Assembly: GCA_029891345.1 (NCBI GenBank)
Contig: CM057009.1
Span: 291,348,966 to 291,412,965, forward strand
Direction: 5' to 3'
DNA from: Dryococelus australis
Taxonomy: Eukaryota; Arthropoda; Insecta; Phasmatodea; Phasmatidae
DNA: 64,000 nt
Shown: piece after piece, positions 31,840-43,170 of the stretch
Layout: the number at the start of each line of letters is the position of its first letter
Position numbering within the stretch: position 1 is the stretch's first letter
Notes under the pieces: generated by a model
What the model was told of the DNA's origin: nothing
Databases searched by the model: none
Seen by the model: the letters and a program-made list of their open reading frames with translations, nothing else
Made by a program: the position numbers and the translations under genes

Positions 31840-32640
31840 AGTGTGGTGGTTAGGTTAGGTCAAGTTAGGTAAGGTTAATATGTCTTTCAAAAGTCCTGAC
31901 ATGGGGTAGAATGGGTGTGACTAAGTTCAAAATATTCCGTGTTCTACACAATATGAAAATACTTTTCTAACTTCTTACGTACATGACTAACTTGAAATTT
32001 TACTTGGACTGGCGGGTAGTTTAATTGGACGGCGAGATAAATAAAATATATCCAGAGTCGTGCCATGGGGTGGAATGCACACAAGTATGACTCGGTTATA
32101 TAGTTAGTTTGTAAAGTTGATTGGAATGGCATGATCACATGTTCTGTTATTTCGGTAGTATGAAAAAAATTATAGCTTATATGGTCTGGGGAGAATGGTT
32201 TAATTGTGTGATTCGTTTTTTGTTAATGTAGTTAAATGGGAGGGGTAGAATGCTTAGCTGGTATGGCTAGTTTATATGTGTAACTGGCAAAAATAGATGT
32301 GGCTGAAATGGTAGTCAATATAGTTGACTGATATTATTGATCAGTATGTCTGAGGTATGGTGGTTAATATGGAACTGTATTGTTAATATCCTGAATGAGG
32401 CAAGCTTATGTCATGGTGAAAGGTAAAATATCTGTTTCGGTACTCACTACTGTTAGTTATAGATATTAGTAAGACTATCAGGAGAGGAGGTGAAGAGGGG
32501 TTTGATGGTGACTAGAGTGTGACGGTTGAATGTCGAGAGAAATAGAAAAAAAAGTACATATTCATAGTTCTTATGCAATTATTACGTTAAATTATCTTAT
32601 GTTAGGTACAGTTAGGTCAGGTGAAGTAAGGTGAGGTTAT
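31840..32640 (+). repeat. Degenerate TTAGGT runs
   Basis: TTAGGTTAGGTCAAGTTAGGTAAGG (read here as short words TTAGG, TCAAG, TTAGG) near 31850, and GTTAGGTACAGTTAGGTCAGG near 32600. They recall insect TTAGG telomere text but are too degenerate and short to be telomeric. Confidence 0.4.
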
Positions 32641-32999
32641 CTCAGCTTAATAGAAGTTGATACTGAACAGTTTTGATTATGAGATGGTGTAAAATGGACA
32701 AGCATTACAATAAATTACATAAGAGTAGGAAATATTTTTCTAAGTTGAGCATAGAAGTCCGTAAATATATAAATATGTGGAACATTAAAAAATAAATATT
32801 GCCTGTAAATAAAAATCGAATAAATGCGAATAATCAAAGTTCATAATATAAAACACTTGGTATATATTTACTAAAACAATTTTTATTTATACTTATAAAA
32901 ATCCAATATGGAGGTTGCAATAGTCACGTAATCATATATTCTGATAACATATTCTTATCTGTCTGAAAGATACGAATCCATAGACTCCTCACTCGATTC

Positions 33000-33450
33000 A
33001 CTTCGAAGTTTAAAAAAAAAATACTTTAAAAAATACTTAAAAACAAAAGTATATAAGTTAAATAGTAAATAATAATTATTCATGTCAAACCAAAATGGTA
33101 AAAAATTAAAAATTAAAAATAATAATTTAAGAGTTATTAATTTAAAATACTTAAAATAAATTTAAGATACTTAAAATATTATATAAGAAATAAAAATTAT
33201 ATAATAAAAAATTTATAATTTATATCTAAATAATATGTATGTTAAGTTAAACTAAAATAGTAAAAAATAAATAAAAATAACATAGAAAAAATGTATTTAG
33301 TTTATAATACGTAAAAAAAAATTTTGATACATAAAAATATTATATAAGATAAAAATTAATAATTAAAATTATTGATTTGTATATTAACTTAAAAATATAT
33401 ATTGTAATGTAAATGAAGTACCGTAAAAATTATATAATAAATAATAAAAA
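33000..33450 (+). repeat. A-rich low-complexity core
   Basis: Almost entirely A and T, with recurrent TTAAAATA, ATTATATAA and AAAAATTA words. Non-coding. Confidence 0.75.
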
Positions 33451-33599
33451 TGCTATGTCTTGAACCATTGGCATGAAATTATTTATTCGGCTCCAAGCTA
33501 TATACTAGTATTAAACTCTTATGTCAGTGCATGTCGGGATAGCCGAGTAGTCTAATGCGTAAGTCTGGCGACCCAAGCTCGTATTTTGAGTTCTAAGAA

Positions 33600-34200
33600 A
33601 AGCAGCGCCCCTAGCGGCTAATTTCAGGTCAAAAATGGCGGGTGAGCGCAAGCGAGATCGACTAATCGATCGAGAGCAAGACCAGCTCTCCTAGTGATCA
33701 ATGCCAGAAGCAATATGGCGGCGCATCTAGTAGGCCAAACGAGAATTAATTAGGGGGAACAGATGACAAACAAAAAACCAAGATGGTGGCCTCGATGTAA
33801 ATGTAAACAAAGATGGCGGCCTCCAGCAACAGCCGATGTAAACAAATGATGAACGAAGGGGAGAGAAAGAGATAATGAGAGAGAAATAACAGAAGAAGAG
33901 AGAATGAGAGAATGAGGGAGAAGGAATTGAGGAAGAAGGAAAGGAAGAAAGAGGAAGAGTAAAAAGAAAGAATGCAAAAGAGAAGAAAGTGCGACCACTC
34001 GTAGAAAACCCTCGGAACACAAGACCGTGGTTACCAAGATGGCTTTGTACTGGCTACACAGATGCCGGTCCAAGATGGCGGCGTATTGGCTGCAAATATG
34101 AAGGTGTACTGTCTAGCAACATGGTGGAATCAAAAATGTCGGACTCCTGACTGGAATGATAGAGCAAAAAGTCCGGAATCCAACATGGTGGACGCGTGAC
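33600..34200 (+). repeat. ATGGCGG-word cluster with purine-rich block
   Basis: AAGATGGCGGCCTCCAG, CAATATGGCGGCG, CCAAGATGGCGGCG and relatives recur, as at 3470-3850. A purine-only stretch (GAGAGAAAGAGA...AGAAGAAAG) spans 33855-33990. Opposite-strand ORFs here are translations of that stretch. Confidence 0.65.
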
Positions 34201-34280
34201 CTTGGCGTGACATCATCCAAGGTCAGATCCAGATCCATGAGTCCTAGGCTCTGCCCTCGGAGGAACTATATACCACTACT

Positions 34281-35267
34281 CGTAAATTATGATAAATGTT
34301 ATGAAATCTGATATGGAAACTAAAGATAAATGTAACGAAGAGACTACGGAAACATATTGTTGTCTAGGTTATACTTTCATTAATATCTCAAGAGCGAAGC
34401 ATTTCCGGACATAGGTGATTATGACATTTTTTTTCTTTGTTTCGGTGTAAGGAACACGCCCCCAAAATTTGTTCGAGTTTTTGTGATACAGTTTATATAG
34501 TAATGCCAACTAAGATAGACAAATATATTTTAATACCAACTAGTATCGTAATAAACTAAAAAAATATTCTGTTGATTCAACATTTAAACTCGATTACAGA
34601 ACTGTTCAGTACCATCAATTGAGAGAAGGGGGAATGTGTGCTTGGCGTTTTTTAAATGAATGTTGATTTAATGTTAAAACAACTTCAGCTCGTTAACGCC
34701 AGCAGACTGCTGGGAAGCACGTTTTGTGTGCGTGATCACGGGTACGTCATTTTACCGACGGACTCATTTATCCCGACCTGCTAATCATCCGTGTAATTTA
34801 TTTTTACACATTTCATACGTGGTTCAACACGCGAATTACGGAAACGACTCTTAAATGATGCCACTGAATTCATTAGCTCTTAATCAGGCAGATAATTTTA
34901 TTGGTATCGTTGTGACAGCCAATGAGTTGTACAAGTTGTGCCCGCCTACAATATTAGGAACTACTAATAAACTGGGAGAGGAGAAAAAAAAATTTAGAAT
35001 CAATTAGAGGTACGTGAGTTTTTAGAATTTATTTGGCAACAGCCTAAACTTTTCAGCCATTCGCATAACCGGGCCACAGTCGTTTGTTTCATTTGTTACC
35101 AGCATATTGCGAGACATCTTTCTCGCTCAGTTCGGTTGTACGGGACAAGGTACCACTACATTTCCTTTTTAAGAAGTGTACGAACTGAACGTGTTGAAAT
35201 TACTCCGGATCCAGTCACACAATTAACACTAGAGAACAGTCTTTTCTATTCGCAGTTTCATCACAAT
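34281..35267. other. No recognised feature
   Basis: Unmatched AT-rich sequence between the 3.5-kb element and repeat R. Confidence 0.4.
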
Positions 35268-35680
35268 TTTTTAATCAAACCTTTGAAAAAATACCCCATC
35301 TATGACGTGTATGGTTGTTTTCTAAACACGTGATGTATCACGAGTGTTTTATAATTCTGTTAACATGAAAGTATCTTATTTTTAGTTAAATTTAACATTT
35401 ACTTATATTCTATCTACAAATTAAAACATTTCGTTTATAACTAATAAGAGTATAAAACCAGGAGAAAACATGTTTGTTTGTACCGCCTAGTAATAAATAG
35501 TTAGTAAACAAAATAATTGAGTGTGAACGAATGCGGTGCGTTCTCCTTTGGTAAAATTTTCTAGACTTGGTTAACCTTTGTTTGCTAGAGGCGGAGGAAT
35601 AGCCTGGAAGTATAACGCAGGGCTTCAGAAAAGTTTTAAGTATTTGTGAACAGCCTATAAACAATCTTGAAATATATTCT
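35268..35680 (+). repeat. Repeat R, copy 3
   Basis: Same order as 18527-18945: AATCAAACCTTTGAAAAAAT, TCTATGACGTG, GGTAAAATTTTCTAGACTTGG, GAGGCGGAGGAATA. Ends GTGAACAGCCTATA, which resembles the GGCTGTTCACG MITE terminus. Confidence 0.65.
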
Positions 35681-35833
35681 GCCGCCGACAAAATTTGTAA
35701 CTGTCACATGCTTCTAATCATTGAGCACTGTGCCTCGCAGTTCACTATATAAGCTGTTTAAGGTAATTTAAGACTTTCGAAAGCCGTATGCACGTTGCGT
35801 ATTATTCCGCTATATGTGGAAAGTTTTCTGTGG

Positions 35834-36070
35834 TTCTTAACATTAAGGTCTTGAGAGCCGATGACAGTGAAGCGAGGTGCGTATGGAATGCAGCAACGCC
35901 GGAATGAAGGGGTGGGGGAACGAGATATCCCCGACACAAAACCCGCTGACAAGCAGCACTGTCCGGCACAATTACCACATGCGAAAATCCGGGAGCAATC
36001 CCACCGGGAATCGAACCCGGGATGCCTGGGAGGGAGGCTAGTCGTCTAACTGCCACACCACCGCGGCTCC
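35834..36070 (-). mobile_element. tRNA-derived SINE, near full length
   Basis: Minus-strand head GGAGCCGCGGTGGTGTGGCAG (A box variant) and B box GGGTTCGATTCCC; tail complement CTTAACATTAAGGTCTTGAG. A sub-variant with GTGTGGCAG in place of GCTGAGTGG. Confidence 0.87.
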
Positions 36071-36632
36071 TCTTCAACCACACGTGTAATTACCATTGCT
36101 ATGGGGCTCATCACTTTATTCAGGCGTCGGTCAAGTGGACATGTGAATTTATTGGAAAATTATGCATTCTACAAAGTTGATAATAATAGGCCTGGTTATG
36201 CAAAGCCGAGGCCGTGGAAACGTGATCAGGGAGTGATGCCGTGTTGCCGTCCGCTATGACGTCACAGGCGTGGCCGGCGGCCATAGTAGTCGAGCCGTCC
36301 GCCATATTGATAGGCGTCACAGCCAGTCCTCGATGCCATGTTGGATGTTTGTTCCCCCTTTATCCCTAGAAACTATTTTAATGAAAAATTTTTTAATAAA
36401 AAATTTCTCATATCAGCTCGCCACCTTGGTTTTTTGAGAGTTATATCGGTTTAGAATGATGCCGCAAATCTTAATTCCATAAAAAAAATTCTAATAAAAA
36501 TTGAATAATTTAGAGTCACCACTTCGGGGTCGTATTGCTCGCCCTTCCACCGTCACAAATATTTTTTTAAATATTAAATAAAATATATTCTTATAAATAA
36601 ATAATTATGGTGTGAGTAATGAGTGTAATATA
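36071..36632. other. No recognised feature
   Basis: Contains CAGGCGTCGGTCAAGTG near 36121, also seen at 21175, and CpG-rich text at 36200-36340. Otherwise unmatched. Confidence 0.4.
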
Positions 36633-36904
36633 TAGGGATAGGAAAATTTAGGGAGTTCAATGACCTGTAGGCTAGACTCCTCAGTCCTCTGCATACTGGA
36701 GCCTCAGCTGTGTGTTCATTGGCTGTTACTCCGCACCCGGCAGTTGAGAGATTCGGAAAGTGTTTCCTTGCAAGCCTGCTTTTGGCTCAGAGGCGTGCAG
36801 GGTTGTTCTAATAGACTGTGATTCAATTGCGAAGGTGAATCACTGTATATGTGTTTGACGTCTATTTCGTCCCAAAATTAATTCGCAAAATTTTCCTGTC
36901 CCTA
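36633..36904 (+). mobile_element. MITE-C, hAT-type, 7/8 TSD
   Basis: Starts TAGGGATAGGAAAATTTAGG and ends TTTTCCTGTCCCTA. Flanks GTAATATA (36625-36632) and GTTATATA (36905-36912). Confidence 0.88.
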
Positions 36905-36912
36905 GTTATATA

Positions 36913-37518
36913 TCACCGGACTTGTCTTTTCAAGGCACATACGATAGTGATATCATATCGATTATTGAACCCACTGTCAGGAAAACCATATTGGATTTAA
37001 GATGCATGCCACTACCCCCCCCCCTCCCAATTATCAAAACTGAGTACCATCATTCACCTTTCCAACACCCCTCCTTCATCTCAAAAACCTGTAACGGAAA
37101 ACTTTGTAAAAATTAGCACATACAAACACACCTCACCCCCGTCTTCCACTTTCGACCCTCGCACCTCTGAACACACTATCAACCTCTAAATAACCCCTCA
37201 ACCCCTCACACTTACCGTTCCACCTTCACACCCCTCACCCTCCAAACCAATGGCACCTCTCATATCCCACCACACAGCCCTCACCCACTCTCTCCCCCAT
37301 CCCCCTCGCTCCCACCAATACTCTCGCCTACCCTCAACCCCTACCCTCTAAATATCACTCACCGCCCTCTTCACACCGACCCCTTCCCCCACAAAATTCT
37401 GCAAATCAAGGATAATGAAATGTCATAACTCCACTCACCCTGCCACCCAGTTATAAAAATCGATCATATCACATTTCCTCATACCAATATTTAATTTTGT
37501 TTGTGTAATATCCATAAC
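36913..37518 (+). other. C-rich low-complexity stretch
   Basis: From 37010 to 37390 the plus strand is C, A and T with very few G (CCCCTCAACCCC-type words). The ORF across it has low-complexity composition and is not credible as a gene. Confidence 0.6.
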
Positions 37519-37810
37519 TAGTGGCGCCTGTTTTTTACGAAAAGATTTACTCGGAGGCTAAACGTCATTATCCTATATCCATATTTGCAGTTTTCATTTG
37601 GTTTTTGGCCGCTTGTCTTTGTATGGAAATTGTGTTACATGAGTTAGCCAATCAGAATTAAGTTTCTCAGATATTGACCATCCGTAATTCGCAGGCAGAC
37701 AAATAAGTCGCATAAAAATTTAAATGATTTAATCATGAAGATGATTCTGAACTAAAGTGTTTTGGAACACAACATGTCCCGAAATCTTTTGGCGAAAACC
37801 TAATCTCCTA
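37519..37810 (+). mobile_element. MITE-E relative, diverged
   Basis: CGCCTGTTTTTTACGAAAAG, TTGGCCGCTTGTCTTTGT, CCAATCAGAATTAAGT and GAACTAAAGTGTTTTGGAAC in MITE-E order, ending ATCTCCTA. Flanks TCCATAAC and TGCATGAA agree at 5 of 8. Confidence 0.7.
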
Positions 37811-37829
37811 TGCATGAATGGTAAAAAAG

Positions 37830-37985
37830 AGAATGCAAAATAACAATTCCAGATTTCAATTATTCAACTCAATGTTAAGATAATAAACTGCTTTTCCCCA
37901 TCGTTGCCAACTTTACTGGGCGCACGCCGCTCAGTACGCTCTTTAAAATGTATGCAGGCAAGAACAGTGATATTTTTCAAAGGTT
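37830..37985 (+). repeat. Fragment of the GGCTGTTCACG-type MITE interior
   Basis: CATCGTTGCCAACTTTACTGGGCGCA and TATGCAGGCAxGxxCAGTGA match 21345-21430. Confidence 0.6.
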
Positions 37986-37989
37986 GATA

Positions 37990-38080
37990 GCCGATATGGA
38001 AAGAAAACTGTCGGACATGTGTTCAGTACGTTCAATCCTAGCAAACAGTCAACTTTAACCGTGATAAACCACCATCTTTA
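37990..38080 (+). mobile_element. MITE-H right-end fragment
   Basis: GAAAGAAAACTGTCGGACATG, AATCCTAGCAAACAGTCAACTT, GTGATAAACCACCATCTTTA match the MITE-H 3' end. Confidence 0.7.
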
Positions 38081-38499
38081 GATATGGCCTCTAGGAATGA
38101 CAATTTTTGTGCTCCGATCGCAGTTGCCATACGCTTGTAGTGCCACTTGCAGGCGTTTAATTGCACAAATTGGAAGATAAAATGGTGGGGGGAGTGTAGA
38201 TGGAATCCGGCACACAGCATATAATACAAGTGTTTATCCCAACGCGTATGGAGTAATACGATTTTATTAATGTGCGGTAGGCAGTATTAACCCTTTCAGA
38301 ACCATTTTAATTTAAGGTTTCATGTGTTCCAAACAAAAACTTTACTATCCGTACTGTACTCAAGTCGAAACAACACTTTATTCGTAGTCACAGGCAGTGA
38401 GCTGAAAGCTCTATGTTTACATACAATAATATGAACCAATTATGACCTAGACCTTTAAGGACGGTTTGCGAATCATTTACGTACAGGTAAGATTATTGG

Positions 38500-38793
38500 T
38501 AGGGGCAGGAAAAATTCGCGAATTCATTTCAGGACAAGACAGACGCCCAACACGTGTACAAGGAAGTCACTTTTGCAATTGGATCAAAATTCATTATACA
38601 CGCACTGGTCTACTCTGAGCCGATAGAAGACTTGCAAGGAAAGAATTTGCTAACGCCATACCGCCAGGTGTGAAGTAACACTGGCTACTCTCTGGGGCAG
38701 CAACCAATGAGCAGACATCTGTGGCTCGAGTGTACACAGGACTGTGGAGTCTAGCCAACGGATCATTGAACTCGCGAATTTTTATTGTCCCTA
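38500..38793 (-). mobile_element. MITE-C in tandem with MITE-A
   Basis: Starts TAGGGGCAGGAAAAATTCGCG and ends ATTGTCCCTA. Left flank ATTATTGG (38492-38499), right flank ATTATTAG (38794-38801), the latter also being the left flank of the following MITE-A. Confidence 0.9.
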
Positions 38794-38801
38794 ATTATTA
38801 G

Positions 38802-39041
38802 TAGACACCTGAAAAATTCGTGAGTTCAATGACCTGCAGGCTAGACTCTACAGTCTTATACACAAATATGCCTATATCAACTGCGCATTATTTGTCTGCT
38901 GTCACAGTGGAAGCCGACAGTTGGACACCGTTCTCCACGAGGCGTCAAACATCGTGTGAACCAATAGTTGAAGTTATATAAACGCACGTGTGTTGGATCT
39001 AGCTTGTACCAAAACAAACCCACGAATTTTTCAGGGCTTTT
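38802..39041 (-). mobile_element. MITE-A in tandem with MITE-C
   Basis: 240 bp, TAGACACCTGAAAAATTCG to TTTTTCAGGGCTTTT. Flanks ATTATTAG (38794-38801) and ATTATTGA (39042-39049). The 8-mer therefore occurs three times across the tandem. Confidence 0.88.
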
Positions 39042-39417
39042 ATTATTGATCGTTGAGCTTCGCAGTGTGTATCATTGGCCAAAAATTACCTACACGTTTG
39101 TAATGTACACAATTGTGTGGACATGATCTTAATGGGTTAAACATTATTTTCTCTTGGGGTAATAGTATAGAAGTAGTGGAATGATTTGCCTAAACTTTGT
39201 TATAAAGTACACTTACACGGAGGAACTAATGTAGAAGGAGATTGGCTGCCACTGAACTACTGCGCCCGACAGTAGAGTACGCAGAACTCATTGAAAAGTA
39301 TAACAAGCACTAGGGAAATTGCAAGTAGAGTACTATTGAATTTGCGTATGTAAGACAAATATATAAATTTCGTAACATTGTAAATTATTTTGCTAGAATT
39401 TGCGCATTTAAGTTTTA

Positions 39418-39760
39418 AACAAAATCACTTACTGATAGCCTATTTTTATTCAAAACTTAAGCGTACTTGCATTCTGGATGCTTCATAAAACATTTTGCAA
39501 GGAAACACTTGCAAGTACAGAAATTATGATGATTATTATGGCTTATGTTACGAGAAAAAAATATTAGTAGGAATACTAATATTTACAAATATTTTTTATC
39601 ACTTGATTGCAGGTACGATTATTTCCGGTATGGTAATTATAACTTTCGTGGTTTGAATAGCAGTACAAGATATGATTTGTTAAAAATATTCGCGAGCACT
39701 ATTACGAAATTTAGATTGTTACAACCAGATTACTAATTATTGCGACAATTTTTCTTGATT
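39418..39760. mobile_element. Family Z fragment
   Basis: CTTAAGCGTACTTGCATTCTGGATGCTTC resembles (in parts) 13140-13180 and 19600-19630. Only one side is recognisable. Confidence 0.4.
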
Positions 39761-39943
39761 AGAAGATACTTTTCGATTTCACGATGGAAATCGGGAGAAA
39801 TTTCGATTATAAATATATTCTTGTTAAATAATGTTTTAAAACAATAAAAAAAAAGTAAATTCTAGTAAAATATTTTCCACTATTACTTAAGGTAAGCGTT
39901 CTTACTTCACATGCAATATAAATCATAACTTTTATGACAATTT

Positions 39944-40161
39944 GGGGCCGCTGTGGCTGAGTGGTCAGCCTGCTCGCCTCCCACCAATGAGAACCGGGTT
40001 CAATCCCTGGCCGAGTCACTCCCGGATTCTCACAAGGGGGTATCGTGCCAGACGATGCCGCCGATGAGCGGGTTTTTCTCAGGTATCTTCCGTTTCTCCC
40101 GCCCTCATCGGCTCTCAAGTCCTCGCTCTCTGTTAGTAGCGGCCCAAATCTCTTCACTCAC
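39944..40161 (+). mobile_element. tRNA-derived SINE, full length
   Basis: GGGGCCGCTGTGGCTGAGTGG, GGTTCAATCCCTGGCC, GATGCCGCCGATGAGCGGG, CCCTCATCGGCTCTCAAG, AGCGGCCCAAATCTCTTCACTC. The A and B boxes are among the best in the window. Confidence 0.92.
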
Positions 40162-40891
40162 TTTTTATAACTATTTTAGTCGTGCATGTACCGTTATTTA
40201 ACAAGCTCTGCGAGTTGTAGAATATTGAGGAATGCTCCTCTAGAAGTCAGATTTCCTCATACCTTAACGCGGCTGACTGTTGCGGGACAGGCCGATTGAA
40301 TAAGACGGTTCTCACATGTTCAATTATTTTACGCATGCCTAAACCACTTTGTGCGATATTGCTTTCAAAAAAGAAAAAAAGTTTTGTCCATCTTAGCTCG
40401 GAATATATTTCTACAAAAAATTTGTTAATTTTTTAACACTCTGTAAATTGCGACGAAAATAAGATTTATAGAAAACACAAAATATGAACCCTTATTAAAA
40501 TACTCCGACTTATTCTCTTGAAGAATGGATCTTCTCGTCAAAGAGTACAAAGTGAGTTTTGTTTCAAACCTATAGACTGTGAATTACTTTTTCCTCGCCT
40601 AAATAAATTCTAGATTCTAAAGGTTTTGCATCACAGCATGTTAAAACCACAATTTTAATTTGTTCGAAACCTACAAATAAAATAAGCGAAATAGTTTGTA
40701 GAAAATATTACAAGGGTGACTTAAGTATTATTTTTTAATTCACTTTATAAGGTATGCTTAGCGATACTTATTTTACAAAATATGATAGACTGCTATAAAT
40801 ATTCAATAATTCCCTTATTTCGAGCAATTTTTTAAAATTTCGAAAACTTTCATAGCGCGATTTTAAAAGATTCCTTGTAGTAACTAATTGT
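40162..40891. other. No recognised feature
   Basis: AT-rich, possibly an old family Z relative around 40370-40860, but I cannot align it confidently. Confidence 0.35.
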
Positions 40892-41164
40892 AAGAGACCC
40901 GAGAAATTCGCGAGTTCAATGACCTGTAGGCTAGACTTCACAGTCTTATATACTCTCATACAGATATCAACTGCTTATAGGTTGATTGATGTGGTAGTAA
41001 AAAGCGTTGGTTGGGCGAATAATTTATTGCATGTTTGTTATTGGCCCATTTATCTCCAGGAGGTGCCAAACAACACGTCGACCAATTACAAAAGTAACAT
41101 GAACGTACATGTGCGTGAATTCCAACTTGTCTAGAAATGAACCCGCGAAATTCTTGAGTCTCTA
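40892..41164 (+). mobile_element. MITE-B, hAT-type, 7/8 TSD
   Basis: AAGAGACCCGAGAAATTCGCG to TTCTTGAGTCTCTA. Flanks CTAATTGT (40884-40891) and CTAATGGT (41165-41172). Interior contains TTGATTGATGTGGTAGTAAAA, shared with 47819-48093. Confidence 0.88.
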
Positions 41165-41311
41165 CTAATGGTATCTAGTTTCAACGTGAATTTTTGACAA
41201 CCCATTGTGAGTAAAATGTGTCGTGTAAATATTATTTTATGACAGTACTAGTACATGCGAGTAATGTCTGCAAGGCGAGCAGCATTTTGTAGTAATGTAA
41301 AATGATGATGT

Positions 41312-41630
41312 TTCTTTTTTTTTTTCGGCGAGTTGTGGCTCGCGCGAGCACAAAGTCTGGTCTCGCGTCTATGTCCAGTGCCGGCGCCTCGGGCTCCGCC
41401 AGCCAACTCCTTCGTATTGATCTGCACAACACAAGTTCATGCACGCTTCGCCCGTGTGGCGTTTTTGTTCTTCCCTCCGTTCCGTTTTGTCTCCACCTGC
41501 CGTATCGTCTCTCCCGCCCCGCTGCACGCTGCCATCGTCGTCCAATGGCCGCGGAAACGCGTGTCGTAGCATTCCAATATTCATCCGACGTTACCTCCGT
41601 CGTCAGTTGTTTAAAACCACGACGTATAAA
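41312..41630 (-). other. GC-rich sequence with a poly-T start, possible minus-strand retrocopy
   Basis: About 15 T (41312-41326) followed by CpG-rich DNA to about 41600. On the minus strand this is a GC-rich body with a short poly-A end, like 26700-27157. The 164-codon plus-strand ORF beginning at 41302 runs on into the neighbouring MITE-A, so it is not a gene as it stands. Confidence 0.35.
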
Positions 41631-41873
41631 TAGAGACGTGAAGAATTCGCGGATTCATTTTGGGACAAGCTGGAATTCACAACACACGTGTTTATATAAC
41701 TTTAGCCGTTGGTCCACGCGGTGTTTGACACCACCTGGAGAACGGTGTCCAGTTGTCACCTTCCACTGTGACAGCAGACAACCAATGTGCAGTTGATAAC
41801 CGCATGTTTGTACATAACACTGTAGAGTCCAGCCCGCCATAGGTAATTGAACTCGCGAATTTTTCAGTCCGTA
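41631..41873 (+). mobile_element. MITE-A, no clear TSD
   Basis: TAGAGACGTGAAGAATTCGCG to TTTTCAGTCCGTA, full interior. The outer 8-mers do not match, so the right end is shortened or rearranged. Confidence 0.85.
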
Positions 41874-42438
41874 ATCATTGCGATTGGGACGCATTGGATA
41901 ATTGCTAGTCAATAATTGTGTTTCTGAGGCTGGTAAGTACGCCCGGTGTAATTTGGACCAGTAGAACGACAGTAAGTCGAACTGCAATTACTGATATCTG
42001 TTCTGGATTCTTTGCAGTACATTATACAGACGGCCAACTTTTACCTTATCGCGACTGCCAGACAACTCACGCAGACTTTAAAGAGCTTAGAACGTTACGC
42101 AGAAAGCGTTTCCTGTGTGACTGGGGACAAGTCGTGCGGCGTTAAGTGTAAACACAGCGCTAAGAAAAATTGCTGTTCGTTCAGTCGTTGATGACGCGTC
42201 TCGATTCTAGTTTGTCTTGAATGTCTGTAAACGTGTACAGACCATGGCGACAGCAGGTGATACCTCGCGAATTTTTTTCCTGTTAATAAGATTTTCAAAA
42301 AAGACATAGTACCTTGCTACAGTTTTCAATGGACGATCTATTTTTGGGCATGAATTAAGTTTTTCAGGTGTTTATAGGAAAAGCGGTGTGTGGTGAACTG
42401 TTGCAAGGAAAAGTTTTTTTTTTTCTCTGTGCTACGCT
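41874..42438. other. No recognised feature
   Basis: No matched repeat. Short ORFs on both strands without domain. Confidence 0.4.
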
Positions 42439-42736
42439 TAGGGACAGGTGTTTTTCACGAAAATATTTATGGCCGTGCTAGACTTCAATATCCTACGTCC
42501 ACGACAGCAACTTTCTTTGGTTATTTTATTGACCGCGTGTCTACGTGATAAGAGAAGCTCTTATTTGACTGGCCCAACTAGAATAAAGTACTCCAATACT
42601 GACCGTCCATGATTCGTGAACAGATACTTGAGTCACGTGAAATATAAAATCATCCAGCCACTAAAGTGTATACGAACTAAAGTGTTTTGGAGTACAGCTA
42701 GTCTTGCAATCTGTCCGCGTAAAACTCCTGTTCCTA
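42439..42736 (+). mobile_element. MITE-E, hAT-type, 5/8 TSD
   Basis: TAGGGACAGGTGTTTTTCACG to ACTCCTGTTCCTA, 298 bp. Flanks GCTACGCT and GCTATACC. Interior CTAGACTTCAATATCCTACG and GTGTTTTGGAGTACA. Confidence 0.82.
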
Positions 42737-43170
42737 GCTATACCTAGGCTTTTGCTAGTTTACACATCAGCGAATTAAACGTAGTAGTGCAGTTGACGTC
42801 ACAGCACGTGTGCAATGGGTGCCTCGCCGCTGTCTCGTGAGTGGCCGCAGTACATTCACTTTCTCCCGGCTCCACTCCGGTTACTGGTTCCTGCTGCGCG
42901 CGCCGAGTGTGTACAGTACACAGCAAAGATTAGCTTACCTTGCAACGCTTCACCACACGCCACTGCATAGCGACATTGTAAAACCGCGAAAGTTTTTTAA
43001 GCCGGTATACCTTTGATAACACGCTAGGAAGTTTATCTCATTATTATTTGATGATAAAGTTTTTTGCTCGGCAAAGTTATTTATAGACATATCACAAACG
43101 TTTGGTTTTTTATTATCAGCCTTCTCATCGGTTTAATGAAATGCGGTAGCAGCTTCATACAATCAATACA
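42737..43170. other. GC-richer stretch, unassigned
   Basis: 42780-42960 includes TTGACGTCACAGCACGTG (CRE-like TGACGTCA and E-box-like CACGTG) and CpG-rich DNA. Promoter-like in composition only; no linked gene seen. Confidence 0.35.

Larger units (their letters stand above)
30784..34280. mobile_element. 3.5-kb element with terminal inverted repeats
   Basis: Left AGTAGTCGTATATAGTTCC...CATGGATCTGAA...GACCTTGGATGACGTCAC is the reverse complement of the right end GTGACATCATCCAAGGTCAGATCC...GGAACTATATACCACTACT, over roughly 75-85 bases with small gaps. The core (31000-33450) is very AT-rich with no transposase ORF. The right part (33600-34200) carries ATGGCGG/CTCCAG words shared with 3470-3850. 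No convincing target duplication. Probably a non-autonomous derivative of a larger DNA transposon. Confidence 0.75.
38291..39136 (-). mobile_element. TTAA-flanked (piggyBac-like) MITE carrying two hAT MITEs
   Basis: TTAA (38287-38290) then CCCTTTCAGA on the left; GGG then TTAA (39137-39140) on the right. TTAA targets with CCC ends are typical of piggyBac. Outside the inserted pair at 38500-39041 it matches the intact 299-bp paralog 58316-58614 in reverse complement. Confidence 0.82.

Noticed and set aside
33727-34073. Minus-strand ORFs of 97 and 107 codons
   Set aside because: They translate a purine-rich low-complexity stretch (Ser/Phe/Leu runs) inside the 3.5-kb element.
30784-34280. Ancient viral integration or large virus-like transposon
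   Set aside because: No polymerase, integrase or capsid-like ORF is present; only inverted ends and AT-rich filler.
41302-41796. 164-codon plus-strand ORF as a gene
   Set aside because: It starts beside a poly-T tract and its last third is MITE-A sequence (from 41631), so it is an accidental fusion.
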